Assembly (NCBI RefSeq): GCF_043497005.1
Contig: NZ_JBIEKE010000001.1
Location: 1,364,001 to 1,428,000, forward strand
Direction of reading: 5' to 3'
Length of the DNA stretch: 64,000 nt
From: Halobacillus_A sp043497005
GTDB taxonomy: Bacteria > Bacillota > Bacilli > Bacillales > Halobacillaceae
In this document: in pieces, positions 8,428 to 17,088 of the stretch
How positions within the stretch are numbered: the first letter of the stretch is position 1
How the letters are laid out: the number at the start of each line of letters is the position of its first letter
Notes under the pieces: generated by a model
Database searches by the model: none
Seen by the model: only the letters and a program-made list of their open reading frames with translations
Told to the model about the DNA's origin: nothing
Made by a program: the position numbers and the translations under genes

Positions 8428-8548
8428 GGGTTTGAGGAAACGACTCCCTTTCCGCGGGCGAATGGTGTGCCTCCTCGGGTTTTATCAGCCCTCCGGGCTC
8501 ACACCTGATTCTCATCTTCCGCAGGAGTCTCGCCATTTCCTCAAATCC
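8428..8548. repeat. GC-rich palindromic intergenic element
   Basis: About 120 bases bounded by inverted ends: GGGTTTGAGGAAA (8428-8440) and TTTCCTCAAATCC (8536-8548), with inner GACTCC and GGAGTC. The interior is GC-rich (CTTTCCGCGGGCG, AGCCCTCCGGGCT), unlike the neighbouring AT-rich DNA, and has no coding sense. It resembles, from memory, a dispersed element seen in many Bacillaceae with CCGCGGAAAG and CCTGCGG blocks; function unknown. Confidence 0.6.
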
Positions 8549-8639
8549 TTTTTCGAAATAGATCATGGGCATTCATTTACTCAAGCTGTGCCCTTATAAA
8601 AGCAGTGTTTGCAAAAGGGTATTCACATTACGAAGGTTT

Positions 8640-8905
8640 CAAGCTTTCATTCTGGTCAAAGGCACGGAGAAAGCAGTCGTTTAATACAATTTTATGCGAG
8701 TCCGATGTTAGGGTTCACTTCAGTACTGCACGAGGCGAAGATCCCGCAGGAAAGCGCTCATTGCTTTCTTAAGAAGCTGAGGCCGTGCCCACGGAAAGCG
8801 AATTTGACGGAGCGATCGTTTGAATTCTTTTTAACATAAATAATCCGAATGATTTCTACAAAATCATTCGGATTATTTAATGCTTTATTGAGTTTTGTCC
8901 CGTGC
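8640..8905 (-). repeat. Dispersed hairpin repeat, copy D (inverted orientation)
   Basis: Fourth copy of the repeat also found at 27265, 52035 and 53810, but on the minus strand. Its head (8882-8901 region, minus-strand GGGACAAAACT) is followed by a perfect 18-base hairpin, arms 8838-8855 and 8861-8878, loop CTACA. The tail carries CGCTTTCC and GCGGGATCTTCGCCTCG blocks on the minus strand. Short open frames across it (8609-8839, 8758-8976) have no ribosome site and are not taken as genes. Confidence 0.7.
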
Positions 8906-8962
8906 TTTTCTTTTTTTATACATGCTACACTAGAAACAAATGATTTATAGAAGGGGTTTGAA

Positions 8963-9196
8963 ATGAACAAAATCATTTTTTATGGAAAACAGAATTGCTG
9001 TTTGTGTGATGAAGTCAGAAGTCTAGTTGAAATTTTACAAAATAATTATGAAATTGATGTTAAAGAAGTCGATATAGAGGGTAATAGACAACTGGAGCAA
9101 AAATATTTGGTGGAAATCCCTGTACTGAATATTAATGGCCAAGAGCTTGAGTATCGTCAAATAGATCTTTCTGCTATAAGAGAGCGTTTACATTGA
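8963..9196 (+). CDS. Glutaredoxin-like thiol protein
   Basis: Thioredoxin-fold protein of 77 residues. It opens IIFYGKQNCCLCDE, with a CxxC (Cys-Leu-Cys preceded by a further Cys, residues 12-15) at the end of the first strand, followed by VKEVDIE and the cis-proline segment VEIPVLNINGQEL. This matches the short glutaredoxin/DUF836 type; disulfide exchange in the cytoplasm is expected but its partner is unknown. Ribosome site AGAAGGGG, ATG 8963. It lies just before the cggR promoter. Confidence 0.8.
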   Translation: MNKIIFYGKQNCCLCDEVRSLVEILQNNYEIDVKEVDIEGNRQLEQKYLVEIPVLNINGQELEYRQIDLSAIRERLH

Positions 9197-9215
9197 TTTG
9201 AGGATATTTTATAAC

Positions 9216-9316
9216 TTGCGCCGCCAATTTCACACTGTTAATATAAAAGGTGAATAGAATATTTTTTTGCTCCTAGTGGGACAGAATATGACTGCCTGGG
9301 ACGCATTTACCCCGGT
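9216..9316 (+). promoter_or_regulatory. cggR-gapA promoter and CggR operator
   Basis: TTGCGC (9216-9221), 17-base spacer, TAATAT (9239-9244). Downstream, GGGAC-AGAATA-TGAC (9278-9292), four bases, then GGGAC-GCATTT-ACCC (9298-9312) follow the B. subtilis CggR tandem operator GGGACN6TGTCN4CGGGACN6TGTC with some degeneration in the second half. The operator lies after the start point, consistent with the roadblock mechanism known for CggR. Confidence 0.8.
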
Positions 9317-9349
9317 CTAAGTATTTCCAATTTTAAAGGAGCTATTACG

Positions 9350-10378
9350 ATGAGAGCTTTAATTGATCTACAGAAAAGATTATTCCCTGATGTTCTTGAA
9401 ATCATGCAGCGTCGTTATCAATTGCTTCACTACATACAGCTCATGCAGCCAGTAGGAAGAAGGACATTATCAGAAAACATCGAACTGGCTGAGCGAACGG
9501 TTCGTAGTGAAGTGGATTACCTAAATAAACTGGGAGCTATAGAAATAACATCTAGAGGGATGCACTTAACCTATGAGGGTCAAAGTATCCTTGAACAGCT
9601 TTCTGCATTTATTAAAGACGTAACGGGCATAAAGGTTTTAGAAAACCGTTTAAGGGAAAAGTTAAATTTAGATTATGTCGTAGTAGTTCCAGGGGATAGC
9701 GATGAGCTGGATTGGGTAAAACATGAAATGGGAAAAGCTTGTGTGACATTTCTCCAAAGTAAATTAAAGTCGAATAACACTGTTGCGATAACGGGTGGAA
9801 CGACGATGGCAGCTGTGGCGGAAAAAATGACGCCGCTTAAAGATGCTGAACATTGTATGTTCGTCCCTGCCAGAGGCGGATTGGGTGAACGCGTTGAAAA
9901 CCAAGCGAACACCATTTGTGCTGAAATGGCTGATAAAGCAAGAGGGGATTATCGTCTTTTATACGTTCCAGACCCTTTAAGTGAAAGTTCCTACAAGACC
10001 ATAATTGAAGAACCTTCGATTAAAGAAATTCTCAATATGATTCGAAATGCTGATATTGTCATACATGGTGTAGGTGATGCGGTGACAATGGCAGAACGCA
10101 GGAAAACTTCGAAAGGTGAAATGGAAAAAATTCAAGAAAGTCATGCAGTAGGCGAGGCGTTTGGCTATTATTTTAATCAACAAGGTGAAATTGTTCATAA
10201 AGTTCGAACAGTAGGGTTGCAGCTTGAGGATTTGAAATATGCCAAAAACATTATCGCTGTAGCTGGCGGTCACACGAAGGCTCAAGCTATTGAATCCTAT
10301 TTCAAACCAGGACAGAGCAATGTGTTAATCACAGATGAAGGAGCAGCTCAAGAGCTTTTAAGGGATTCGTCCCTTTAA
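9350..10378 (+). CDS. cggR: Central glycolytic genes regulator
   Basis: SorC-family repressor of 342 residues. The N-terminal winged helix (about residues 20-85; GRRTLSENIELAERTVRSEV) binds DNA and the C-terminal sugar-phosphate domain (VAITGGTTMAAVAE, FVPARGGLG, GVGDAVTMAERR) binds fructose-1,6-bisphosphate, which releases repression. It is the first gene of the glycolytic operon, 35 bases before gapA, behind the tandem operator it is expected to bind, so it should repress its own operon when glycolytic flux is low. Confidence 0.95.
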   Translation: MRALIDLQKRLFPDVLEIMQRRYQLLHYIQLMQPVGRRTLSENIELAERTVRSEVDYLNKLGAIEITSRGMHLTYEGQSILEQLSAFIKDVTGIKVLENRLREKLNLDYVVVVPGDSDELDWVKHEMGKACVTFLQSKLKSNNTVAITGGTTMAAVAEKMTPLKDAEHCMFVPARGGLGERVENQANTICAEMADKARGDYRLLYVPDPLSESSYKTIIEEPSIKEILNMIRNADIVIHGVGDAVTMAERRKTSKGEMEKIQESHAVGEAFGYYFNQQGEIVHKVRTVGLQLEDLKYAKNIIAVAGGHTKAQAIESYFKPGQSNVLITDEGAAQELLRDSSL

Positions 10379-10413
10379 GATAAATTTTTATTAAATTCAA
10401 GGAGGAATTTTGA

Positions 10414-11421
10414 ATGACTGTAAAAGTAGGAATTAACGGTTTCGGCCGTATTGGACGTAATGTTTTCCGTGCATCTCTAAATAACGAAGAGGTAGAAGTA
10501 GTAGCTGTTAACGATTTAACAGATGCTAATATGCTGGCTCACTTACTGCAGTATGACACTGTTCACGGTAAACTTGATCAAGAAGTTACTGTTAACGGGG
10601 ACAACCTAGTAGTAGGCGGCAAAGAAATTAAAGTAATTTCTGAGAAAGATCCCGCACAGCTTGGATGGGGAGACTTAGGCGTAGAAGTCGTCATTGAATC
10701 TACTGGTCGTTTCACACAAGGTGAAGACGCTAGAAAACACCTTGAAGCAGGAGCTAAGAAAGTTGTAATTTCTGCACCAGCTAAAGGTGAAGACTTTACA
10801 GTTGTGATGGGTGTTAACGAAAAAGATTATAACAAAGATGAGCATGATGTTATTTCAAATGCGTCTTGTACGACAAACTGTCTAGCACCATACGCTAAAG
10901 TTCTTAATGACAAATTTGGTCTTAAGCGCGGTATGATGACTACAGTTCACTCTTACACGAACGATCAGCAAATACTTGATCTTCCACACAAAGACTATCG
11001 TCGTGCTCGTGCAGCTGCTGAAAATATCATTCCAACAACTACAGGTGCTGCCCAGGCAGTAGCAAAAGTTCTTCCTGAATTAGAAGGCCGCCTTACTGGT
11101 ATGGCAATGCGTGTTCCAACTAAAAACGTTTCTATCGTTGACTTAGTGGCTGAACTTGATCAAGATGTTACAGCTGAACAAGTAAACGAAGCGCTTAAAG
11201 CTGAAGCTGAAGGTGAACTTAAAGGCATCCTTGGTTACAGTGACGAAGCTCTTGTTTCTTCTGATTATAATGGCAGCACTTACTCTTCTGTCATTGACGG
11301 ACAGTCTACTCTTACTCTTGAAAATAACATGGTTAAAGTTGTTTCTTGGTATGACAACGAGTTTGGTTATTCTAATCGTTGTGTAGATCTAGCTGCATTC
11401 CTTAAAAAGCAAGGCCTATAA
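10414..11421 (+). CDS. gapA: Glyceraldehyde-3-phosphate dehydrogenase, glycolytic
   Basis: NAD-dependent GAPDH of 335 residues. NAD motif GINGFGRIGR at the N terminus, catalytic Cys152 in SNASCTTNCLAP, partner His in TTVHSYTNDQ, and WYDNEFGYSNR near the C terminus. Position in the CggR operon marks it as the glycolytic paralogue and not the gluconeogenic GapB. Strong AAGGAGG ribosome site. A GC-rich hairpin separates it from pgk. Confidence 0.97.
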   Translation: MTVKVGINGFGRIGRNVFRASLNNEEVEVVAVNDLTDANMLAHLLQYDTVHGKLDQEVTVNGDNLVVGGKEIKVISEKDPAQLGWGDLGVEVVIESTGRFTQGEDARKHLEAGAKKVVISAPAKGEDFTVVMGVNEKDYNKDEHDVISNASCTTNCLAPYAKVLNDKFGLKRGMMTTVHSYTNDQQILDLPHKDYRRARAAAENIIPTTTGAAQAVAKVLPELEGRLTGMAMRVPTKNVSIVDLVAELDQDVTAEQVNEALKAEAEGELKGILGYSDEALVSSDYNGSTYSSVIDGQSTLTLENNMVKVVSWYDNEFGYSNRCVDLAAFLKKQGL

Positions 11422-11462
11422 TACAAATACCTTTTATTGGTCATACTAGATAAATCTATGGA

Positions 11463-11492
11463 AAAGGAGGAGGTCTCATGTCCTCCTCCTTT
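11463..11492 (+). other. Intercistronic hairpin between gapA and pgk
   Basis: AAAGGAGGAGG (11463-11473) pairs perfectly with CCTCCTCCTTT (11482-11492), loop TCTCATGT. Only TTT then ACCC follows, so termination would be weak. The left arm is two overlapping Shine-Dalgarno sequences. It could be an RNA 3' end protecting a processed cggR-gapA or gapA message. Confidence 0.7.
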
Positions 11493-11601
11493 ACCCATGT
11501 TTAAAACAAAATCCTTGTTCATGCGTTTCCATATAAGCTGATTGTGGAAATGTACATAATGGATAAGGGAAGCAGTTGATTAAAAGAGGAGGTTGTCATT
11601 T

Positions 11602-12783
11602 ATGAATAAACAAACCATTCGTGATGTAGAAGTACAAGGTAAAACTGTATTTTGCCGCGTGGACTTTAACGTCCCTATGAGCGGAGGAGAAGTCACAGAT
11701 GATACTAGAATTAAAGCGGCTCTCCCTACCATTGAATATCTAACTGGTAACGGTGCAAAAGTCATTCTTTCAAGTCATCTTGGACGACCTAAAGGTGAAG
11801 TGGTTGAGGAACTAAGGCTCGATCCGGTAGCTAAGCGTTTAAGCGAGCACGTAGGCAAAACAGTAACGAAGACAGATGAGGTGTATGGTGACGAAGTGAA
11901 CAAAGCCCTCTCTGAAATGGAAAACGGAGACATCCTGCTCATTGAGAACGTTCGTTTCCAGCCTGGTGAGGAGAAAAACGATACTGATTTAGCTAAAGCT
12001 TTTGCAGATATGGCTGACCTCTATGTGAATGACGCTTTTGGAGCCGCTCACCGTGCCCATGCATCTACAGCTGGTGTAGCCGAACATATCCCTGCTGTGG
12101 CTGGATTTCTATTAGAGAAAGAAATTAATGTGTTAGGAAAAGCCCTTTCTAATCCTGACCGTCCTTTTACAGCGATCATTGGTGGAGCTAAGGTAAAAGA
12201 TAAAATAGGCGTAATTGACAACTTGATTGATAAAGTCGATCACTTAATTATTGGTGGAGGACTGGCTTATACATTTGTTAAAGCACAAGGTCACGAAATC
12301 GGTAAGTCCTTACTAGAAGAGGACAAGATTGATTTAGCTAAAGAGTATATGAAAAAAGCAGAAGAAAAAGGTGTGGACTTTGTCATGCCGGAGGATGTCA
12401 TCGTTGCAGATGATTTTTCTGATTCAGCGAATACAAAAGAAGTAGCTATTGACAACATTCCAGCCGATTGGGAAGCTCTAGATATTGGTCCGAAAACGCG
12501 TGAAAAGTACGCGAAGATCATTAATGATTCTAAGCTGGTGATCTGGAATGGCCCAATGGGAGTTTTTGAGTTAGAAACATTTGCTAACGGAACGAAAGAC
12601 GTAGCTCAAGCACTTTCTGAAACTCAAGGTTATACTGTAATTGGAGGCGGAGATTCAGCTGCTGCTGTTGAGAAATTCGGCTATGCAGATGCCATGGATC
12701 ACGTATCCACAGGGGGCGGAGCCTCGCTGGAGTTCATGGAAGGTAAAGAACTTCCAGGCGTGGCATTACTCAACGATAAATAA
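11602..12783 (+). CDS. pgk: Phosphoglycerate kinase
   Basis: Monomeric kinase of 393 residues that makes ATP from 1,3-bisphosphoglycerate. Visible motifs: FCRVDFNVPM with the substrate arginine, SSHLGRPKG, and the C-terminal nucleotide site WNGPMGVFE and GGGDSAAAV. ATG 11602 is chosen over an in-frame TTG at 11593 because GAGGAGG (11586-11592) ends immediately before the TTG. Followed after 20 bases by tpiA. Confidence 0.97.
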   Translation: MNKQTIRDVEVQGKTVFCRVDFNVPMSGGEVTDDTRIKAALPTIEYLTGNGAKVILSSHLGRPKGEVVEELRLDPVAKRLSEHVGKTVTKTDEVYGDEVNKALSEMENGDILLIENVRFQPGEEKNDTDLAKAFADMADLYVNDAFGAAHRAHASTAGVAEHIPAVAGFLLEKEINVLGKALSNPDRPFTAIIGGAKVKDKIGVIDNLIDKVDHLIIGGGLAYTFVKAQGHEIGKSLLEEDKIDLAKEYMKKAEEKGVDFVMPEDVIVADDFSDSANTKEVAIDNIPADWEALDIGPKTREKYAKIINDSKLVIWNGPMGVFELETFANGTKDVAQALSETQGYTVIGGGDSAAAVEKFGYADAMDHVSTGGGASLEFMEGKELPGVALLNDK

Positions 12784-12803
12784 TTAGGAGAGGTGATGAA
12801 ATC

Positions 12804-13565
12804 ATGCGTAAACAAGTCATTGCAGGAAACTGGAAAATGAACAAAACGCACACAGAAGCGGAAGATTTTATTCAAACGGCAAAAAACGAGGTTCCACCTT
12901 CAGACCAGTTTGAATCAGTAGTTTGTGCCCCATTTCCTTTTTTACAAAAGCTAGTGGAAGAAACAAAAGGAACTTCTCTTGAAATTGGTGCTCAAAACAT
13001 GCATTTTGAAGAAAGTGGAGCTTTTACAGGTGAAGTGAGTCCTGTGATGTTGAAAGAACTAGGAGTTAAGTATGTCGTGCTGGGACACTCCGAGCGTCGT
13101 GAAATTTTCAAAGAAACAGATGAAGAAGTAAACAAAAAAGTTCACGCTGCTTTTAATCATAATTTAACTCCTATTGTCTGCGTTGGTGAATCTTTAGAAC
13201 AGCGTGAAGCGAATCAAACGATGGATCATGTAGAAAGTCAAGTGAAAAAAGCTTTTGAAGGCTTATCAGATGAACAGGCTTCTAAAGTAATCGTTGCTTA
13301 CGAACCTATCTGGGCTATCGGCACTGGACGGACAGCGACTTCTGAGCAAGCAAATGAAGTGTGCACGCACATTCGCCGTGTACTCATTGATTTCTATGGT
13401 TCTGAAGTAGCCGATGAAGTACGTCTTCAGTATGGCGGCAGCGTAAAACCAGCTAACGTAGATGAACTTCTTACACAATCTGATATTGATGGAGCGTTAG
13501 TAGGCGGAGCGAGCCTTGAAGCTGATTCTTTCTTAAAATTAGTGGAGGCAGGTAAGCATGAGTAA
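12804..13565 (+). CDS. tpiA: Triosephosphate isomerase
   Basis: TIM-barrel enzyme of 253 residues interconverting DHAP and GAP. All catalytic residues are present: Lys11 in GNWKMNKT, His95 in LGHSERR, Glu167 in AYEPIWAIGTG, plus the phosphate loop YGGSVKP. Its end overlaps gpmI by eight bases, so the two are translationally coupled. Confidence 0.97.
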   Translation: MRKQVIAGNWKMNKTHTEAEDFIQTAKNEVPPSDQFESVVCAPFPFLQKLVEETKGTSLEIGAQNMHFEESGAFTGEVSPVMLKELGVKYVVLGHSERREIFKETDEEVNKKVHAAFNHNLTPIVCVGESLEQREANQTMDHVESQVKKAFEGLSDEQASKVIVAYEPIWAIGTGRTATSEQANEVCTHIRRVLIDFYGSEVADEVRLQYGGSVKPANVDELLTQSDIDGALVGGASLEADSFLKLVEAGKHE

Positions 13566-15093
13566 GCAGAACTTAGCCGCTTTAATCATACTTGACGGAT
13601 ACGCTCTTCGTGACGAGGAGATGGGAAATGCCGTTAAGCAGGCTAATACGCCTAATTTTGACCGATTTTGGAATGAGTACCCTCATTCCCAGCTGAAAGC
13701 GTGTGGAGAAGCCGTTGGTTTACCTGAAGGGCAAATGGGTAACTCCGAAGTAGGGCATTTAAACATTGGGGCAGGCCGAGTAGTTTACCAAAGCTTAACT
13801 CGAATTAACCTGTCGATTCGCGAAGAAGAGTTTGCTAAGAATGAAGAACTTGTTAAAGCAGTCCAGCACGCTAAAGACAACAATAAAGCTTTTCACGTGT
13901 TTGGACTGCTTTCTGATGGTGGTATCCACAGCCATATTAATCATATGTATGCCCTTATTCAGCTGGCCAAAGATTATGGAGTAGAGAAGGTTTATGTTCA
14001 TGGCTTTTTGGATGGTCGGGACGTAGATCAGCAATCAGCTAAAAAGTATATTAAAGAAGCTCAGGAAAAAATGAATGAGATCGGACTTGGGGAATTCGCT
14101 ACTATCGGAGGCCGTTATTTTGCGATGGATCGGGACAATCGCTGGGATCGTGTGAAGAAATCGTATGATGCGATTGCTTATGGCAAAGGACCTGCTTATA
14201 TGGATCCACTGCAAGCCATTGATGAATCTTACGAAAAAGGAATTTACGATGAATTTGTAGAACCTTTTGTCTTAACTGATGAAAATGGTAAAGCGGTTGG
14301 TAACATGGAAGATGAAGATGCCATTGTGTTCTATAATTTCCGTCCTGACCGTGCAATTCAACTCTCTCGCTCATTTGCCAATGATAATTTTGAAGATTTC
14401 GAGCGTGGTGAAGAAGCTCCAAAAAATCTTTATTTTGTTGGCATGACGCAATACAGTGATGCCGTAAACAGCAAAGTAGCTTTTGCACCAAACGATTTAA
14501 AAAACACAATCGGTGAAGTTTTATCTAATAATGGATTGAAGCAGCTTCGTATTGCTGAAACTGAAAAATATCCACATGTTACTTTCTTCATGAGTGGCGG
14601 TCGTGAAGAGGAATTCGATGGGGAAGAGCGCATCCTTATTGATTCACCTAAAGTAGCCACTTATGATCTGCAGCCAGAGATGAGTGCATACGAAGTAACC
14701 GATGCTTTGTTAGAAGAACTAGACGCCGAGAAGCACAATGCTATTATTTTAAACTTTGCAAATCCGGATATGGTAGGTCATTCAGGAATGCTTGAGCCTA
14801 CGATCAAAGCGATTGAAACCGTGGATGAGTGCTTAGGGAAGATTGTTGATAAGATTCATGAAAAAGGTGGACAGACCATCATTACTGCAGATCACGGAAA
14901 CTCTGATGAGGTGACGACTTCAGAAGGGAATCCGATGACCGCTCACACGACCAATCCGGTACCGGTAATTGTAACAAAAGACGGTGTTGAATTACGCGAA
15001 GGTGGAATTTTAGGAGATCTTTCTCCTACCCTGTTACAGCTATTAGAAGTTCAACAACCTAAAGAGATGACAGGAAAATCATTAATTAAATAA
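13558..15093 (+). CDS. gpmI: 2,3-bisphosphoglycerate-independent phosphoglycerate mutase
   Basis: Alkaline-phosphatase-superfamily mutase of 511 residues, Mn-dependent in Bacillus. It shows the metal-binding ILDGYALRDE, the phosphoserine Ser63 in QMGNSEVGHLNIGAGR, DGRDVDQQSA, and the C-terminal metal cluster NPDMVGHSG and TADHGNSDE. Length and order (tpiA-gpmI-eno) are standard. No cofactor-dependent GpmA is near; the phosphatase at 49445 is a different family member. Confidence 0.97.
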   Translation: MSKQNLAALIILDGYALRDEEMGNAVKQANTPNFDRFWNEYPHSQLKACGEAVGLPEGQMGNSEVGHLNIGAGRVVYQSLTRINLSIREEEFAKNEELVKAVQHAKDNNKAFHVFGLLSDGGIHSHINHMYALIQLAKDYGVEKVYVHGFLDGRDVDQQSAKKYIKEAQEKMNEIGLGEFATIGGRYFAMDRDNRWDRVKKSYDAIAYGKGPAYMDPLQAIDESYEKGIYDEFVEPFVLTDENGKAVGNMEDEDAIVFYNFRPDRAIQLSRSFANDNFEDFERGEEAPKNLYFVGMTQYSDAVNSKVAFAPNDLKNTIGEVLSNNGLKQLRIAETEKYPHVTFFMSGGREEEFDGEERILIDSPKVATYDLQPEMSAYEVTDALLEELDAEKHNAIILNFANPDMVGHSGMLEPTIKAIETVDECLGKIVDKIHEKGGQTIITADHGNSDEVTTSEGNPMTAHTTNPVPVIVTKDGVELREGGILGDLSPTLLQLLEVQQPKEMTGKSLIK

Positions 15094-15107
15094 AGGAGAG
15101 AAAAACT

Positions 15108-16394
15108 ATGCCATATATTACTGATGTTTATGCACGCGAAGTATTAGACTCTCGTGGAAATCCAACCGTTGAAGTTGAAGTTTATACAGAATCAGGAGCT
15201 TTCGGCAGTGCCCTTGTCCCAAGTGGTGCTTCTACAGGCGAATATGAAGCAGTAGAATTACGTGATGGTGATAAAGATCGCTACCTTGGTAAAGGTGTTC
15301 AAAAAGCGGTAGATAACGTAAATGAAAAAATTGCTCCTAACCTTTTAGGAATGGACGTTACTCAACAAGTCATTATTGATCAGATGATGATTGAACTTGA
15401 TGGTACTGAAAATAAAGGAGAACTAGGAGCTAACGCTATTCTTGGTGTCTCTATGGCCGTAGCACACGCTGCAGCTGATGTACTAGATCTTCCTCTTTAC
15501 AAATATCTGGGAGGATTCACAGCATCTACACTGCCAACTCCAATGATGAACATTTTAAATGGAGGAGAACACGCTGATAATAACGTAGATATTCAAGAAT
15601 TTATGATTATGCCGGTGGGTGCTCCTACTTTTAAAGAAGCCGTTCGCATGGGTGCGGAAATTTTCCATGCTTTGAAAAAAGTGCTTAAATCTAAGGGATA
15701 TAACACAGGTGTTGGTGACGAAGGTGGATTTGCACCAAATCTTGGTTCAAACGAAGAAGCTCTATCTACTATTATTGAAGCGATTGAAGAAGCTGGATAC
15801 AAGCCAGATGAAGAAGTTAGACTTGCTATGGACGTAGCCTCTTCTGAAATCTATGAAGACGGTAAGTATAACCTTAAAGGTGAAGGTGTTGTGCGTACTT
15901 CTGAAGAAATGGTGGACTGGTATGAAGAACTTGTGAACAAGTATCCGATCGTTTCTATTGAAGACGGCTTAGATGAAAATGACTGGGAAGGTACAAAGCT
16001 TCTTACTGACCGCATTGGCGACCGCGTGCAGCTTGTTGGTGATGACTTATTCGTAACTAACACTAAGAAGTTAGGCCGTGCGATTAAAGAGGGAGTGGGT
16101 AACTCCATCTTGATTAAAGTGAACCAAATCGGTAGCTTGACTGAAACCTTTGAAGCAATTGAAATGGCTAAACGTGCTGGGTATACGGCAGTTATTTCCC
16201 ACCGTTCTGGTGAAACTGAAGATGCCACGATTGCAGATATCGCTGTAGCTGCAAACGCAGGTCAAATTAAAACTGGTGCTCCATCACGTACAGATCGTGT
16301 TGCGAAGTATAACCAGCTTCTGCGTATTGAAGACCAGCTGCTTGGAACAGCAAACTATGCTGGAAATCAAGCGTTCTACAACCTTAATAAATAA
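15108..16394 (+). CDS. eno: Enolase
   Basis: Enolase of 428 residues, converting 2-phosphoglycerate to PEP. Motifs: ARE(V)LDSRGNPTVEVEV at the N terminus, SGASTGEYEA loop, metal and catalytic region SIEDGLDENDW, GDDLFVTN, IKVNQIGSLTE with the catalytic lysine, and SHRSGETED. Last gene of the glycolytic operon, closed by a strong terminator. Ribosome site AAAGGAGAG. Confidence 0.97.
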   Translation: MPYITDVYAREVLDSRGNPTVEVEVYTESGAFGSALVPSGASTGEYEAVELRDGDKDRYLGKGVQKAVDNVNEKIAPNLLGMDVTQQVIIDQMMIELDGTENKGELGANAILGVSMAVAHAAADVLDLPLYKYLGGFTASTLPTPMMNILNGGEHADNNVDIQEFMIMPVGAPTFKEAVRMGAEIFHALKKVLKSKGYNTGVGDEGGFAPNLGSNEEALSTIIEAIEEAGYKPDEEVRLAMDVASSEIYEDGKYNLKGEGVVRTSEEMVDWYEELVNKYPIVSIEDGLDENDWEGTKLLTDRIGDRVQLVGDDLFVTNTKKLGRAIKEGVGNSILIKVNQIGSLTETFEAIEMAKRAGYTAVISHRSGETEDATIADIAVAANAGQIKTGAPSRTDRVAKYNQLLRIEDQLLGTANYAGNQAFYNLNK

Positions 16395-16406
16395 TTACTT
16401 TATGAA

Positions 16407-16440
16407 GTCTCTCTCGTATAATCGAGGGAGGCTTTTTTTT
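16407..16440 (+). terminator. Terminator of the glycolytic operon
   Basis: GTCTCTCTCG (16407-16416) with CGAGGGAGGC (16423-16432), two G-T pairs, loop TATAAT, then eight T residues. Confidence 0.93.
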
Positions 16441-16489
16441 GTTTTTTCATGTATGATTGTAAATAGAAGACATGTGGGAGAATGACAAC

Positions 16490-17074
16490 ATGAAGAAAAC
16501 AATCCAACTTATTTTATTGAGTATAGTTATTTATATAGGATATACGGGATACTCCATTTGGACTTATGGAGAAGATAACCTAGATGCTCAAGCAGACGCA
16601 GCAGTGGTTTTAGGAGCTGCTCAGTGGAATGGTTCGCCTAGTCCAGTTTTTGAAGGGCGGCTGAAACAAGGTATTGAGCTTTATAAAAAAGAACAGGTGG
16701 AGTATTTAATTGTCACTGGAGGAGCTGGAAATGGTTCAAGGACTTCTGAAGGGGAAGCAGGCAAGAATTATGCAGTTGAACAAGGAGTTCCTGAAGAAGC
16801 CATTATTGTAGAAGACAAGTCCCTGGTGACCGAAGAAAATTTAAAAAATACCCAAGTTATTATACAGGAACAAAACATTCAATCTGTCTTATTAGTCAGC
16901 GACACCTATCATTTAAAAAGAGCGGTGGGTTTAGCTGAAGACATAGGGATGGCTGTAGAAGGAGTGGCCACTAGGTATTCGGCTTACCAATCTTTAGAAA
17001 CAAAACTTCCTTTTTTCTTTGAAGAATGGATGTATTATGTAGCAGATCAATTTATTCAACTTTTCAATGATTAA
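16490..17074 (+). CDS. DUF218 (YdcF/SanA/ElyC-type) membrane-anchored protein
   Basis: Protein of 194 residues with one N-terminal hydrophobic anchor (ILLSIVIYIGYTGYSIW) and a DUF218 domain: AAVVLGAAQWNGSPSPVFEGRL near residue 40, YLIVTGGAG and LLVSDTYHLKRA. Family members in E. coli affect envelope integrity and vancomycin sensitivity; the reaction is unknown. ATG 16490 is chosen because GTGGGAG at 16474-16480 is nine bases upstream, although the frame is open from 16472. The nitroreductase gene follows closely. Confidence 0.85.
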   Translation: MKKTIQLILLSIVIYIGYTGYSIWTYGEDNLDAQADAAVVLGAAQWNGSPSPVFEGRLKQGIELYKKEQVEYLIVTGGAGNGSRTSEGEAGKNYAVEQGVPEEAIIVEDKSLVTEENLKNTQVIIQEQNIQSVLLVSDTYHLKRAVGLAEDIGMAVEGVATRYSAYQSLETKLPFFFEEWMYYVADQFIQLFND

Positions 17075-17088
17075 TAGAGGTGTCTTAT

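Noticed and set aside
8609..8839. 76-codon frame in repeat copy D, and the antisense frame 8758-8976
   Set aside because: They lie in repeat DNA, have no ribosome site and no protein-like composition.
14102..14509. 135-codon antisense frame in gpmI
   Set aside because: Lies wholly inside a well-conserved glycolytic gene; composition is His/Cys rich and unlike a real protein.
15851..16228. 125-codon antisense frame in eno
   Set aside because: Shadow of enolase with no ribosome site.
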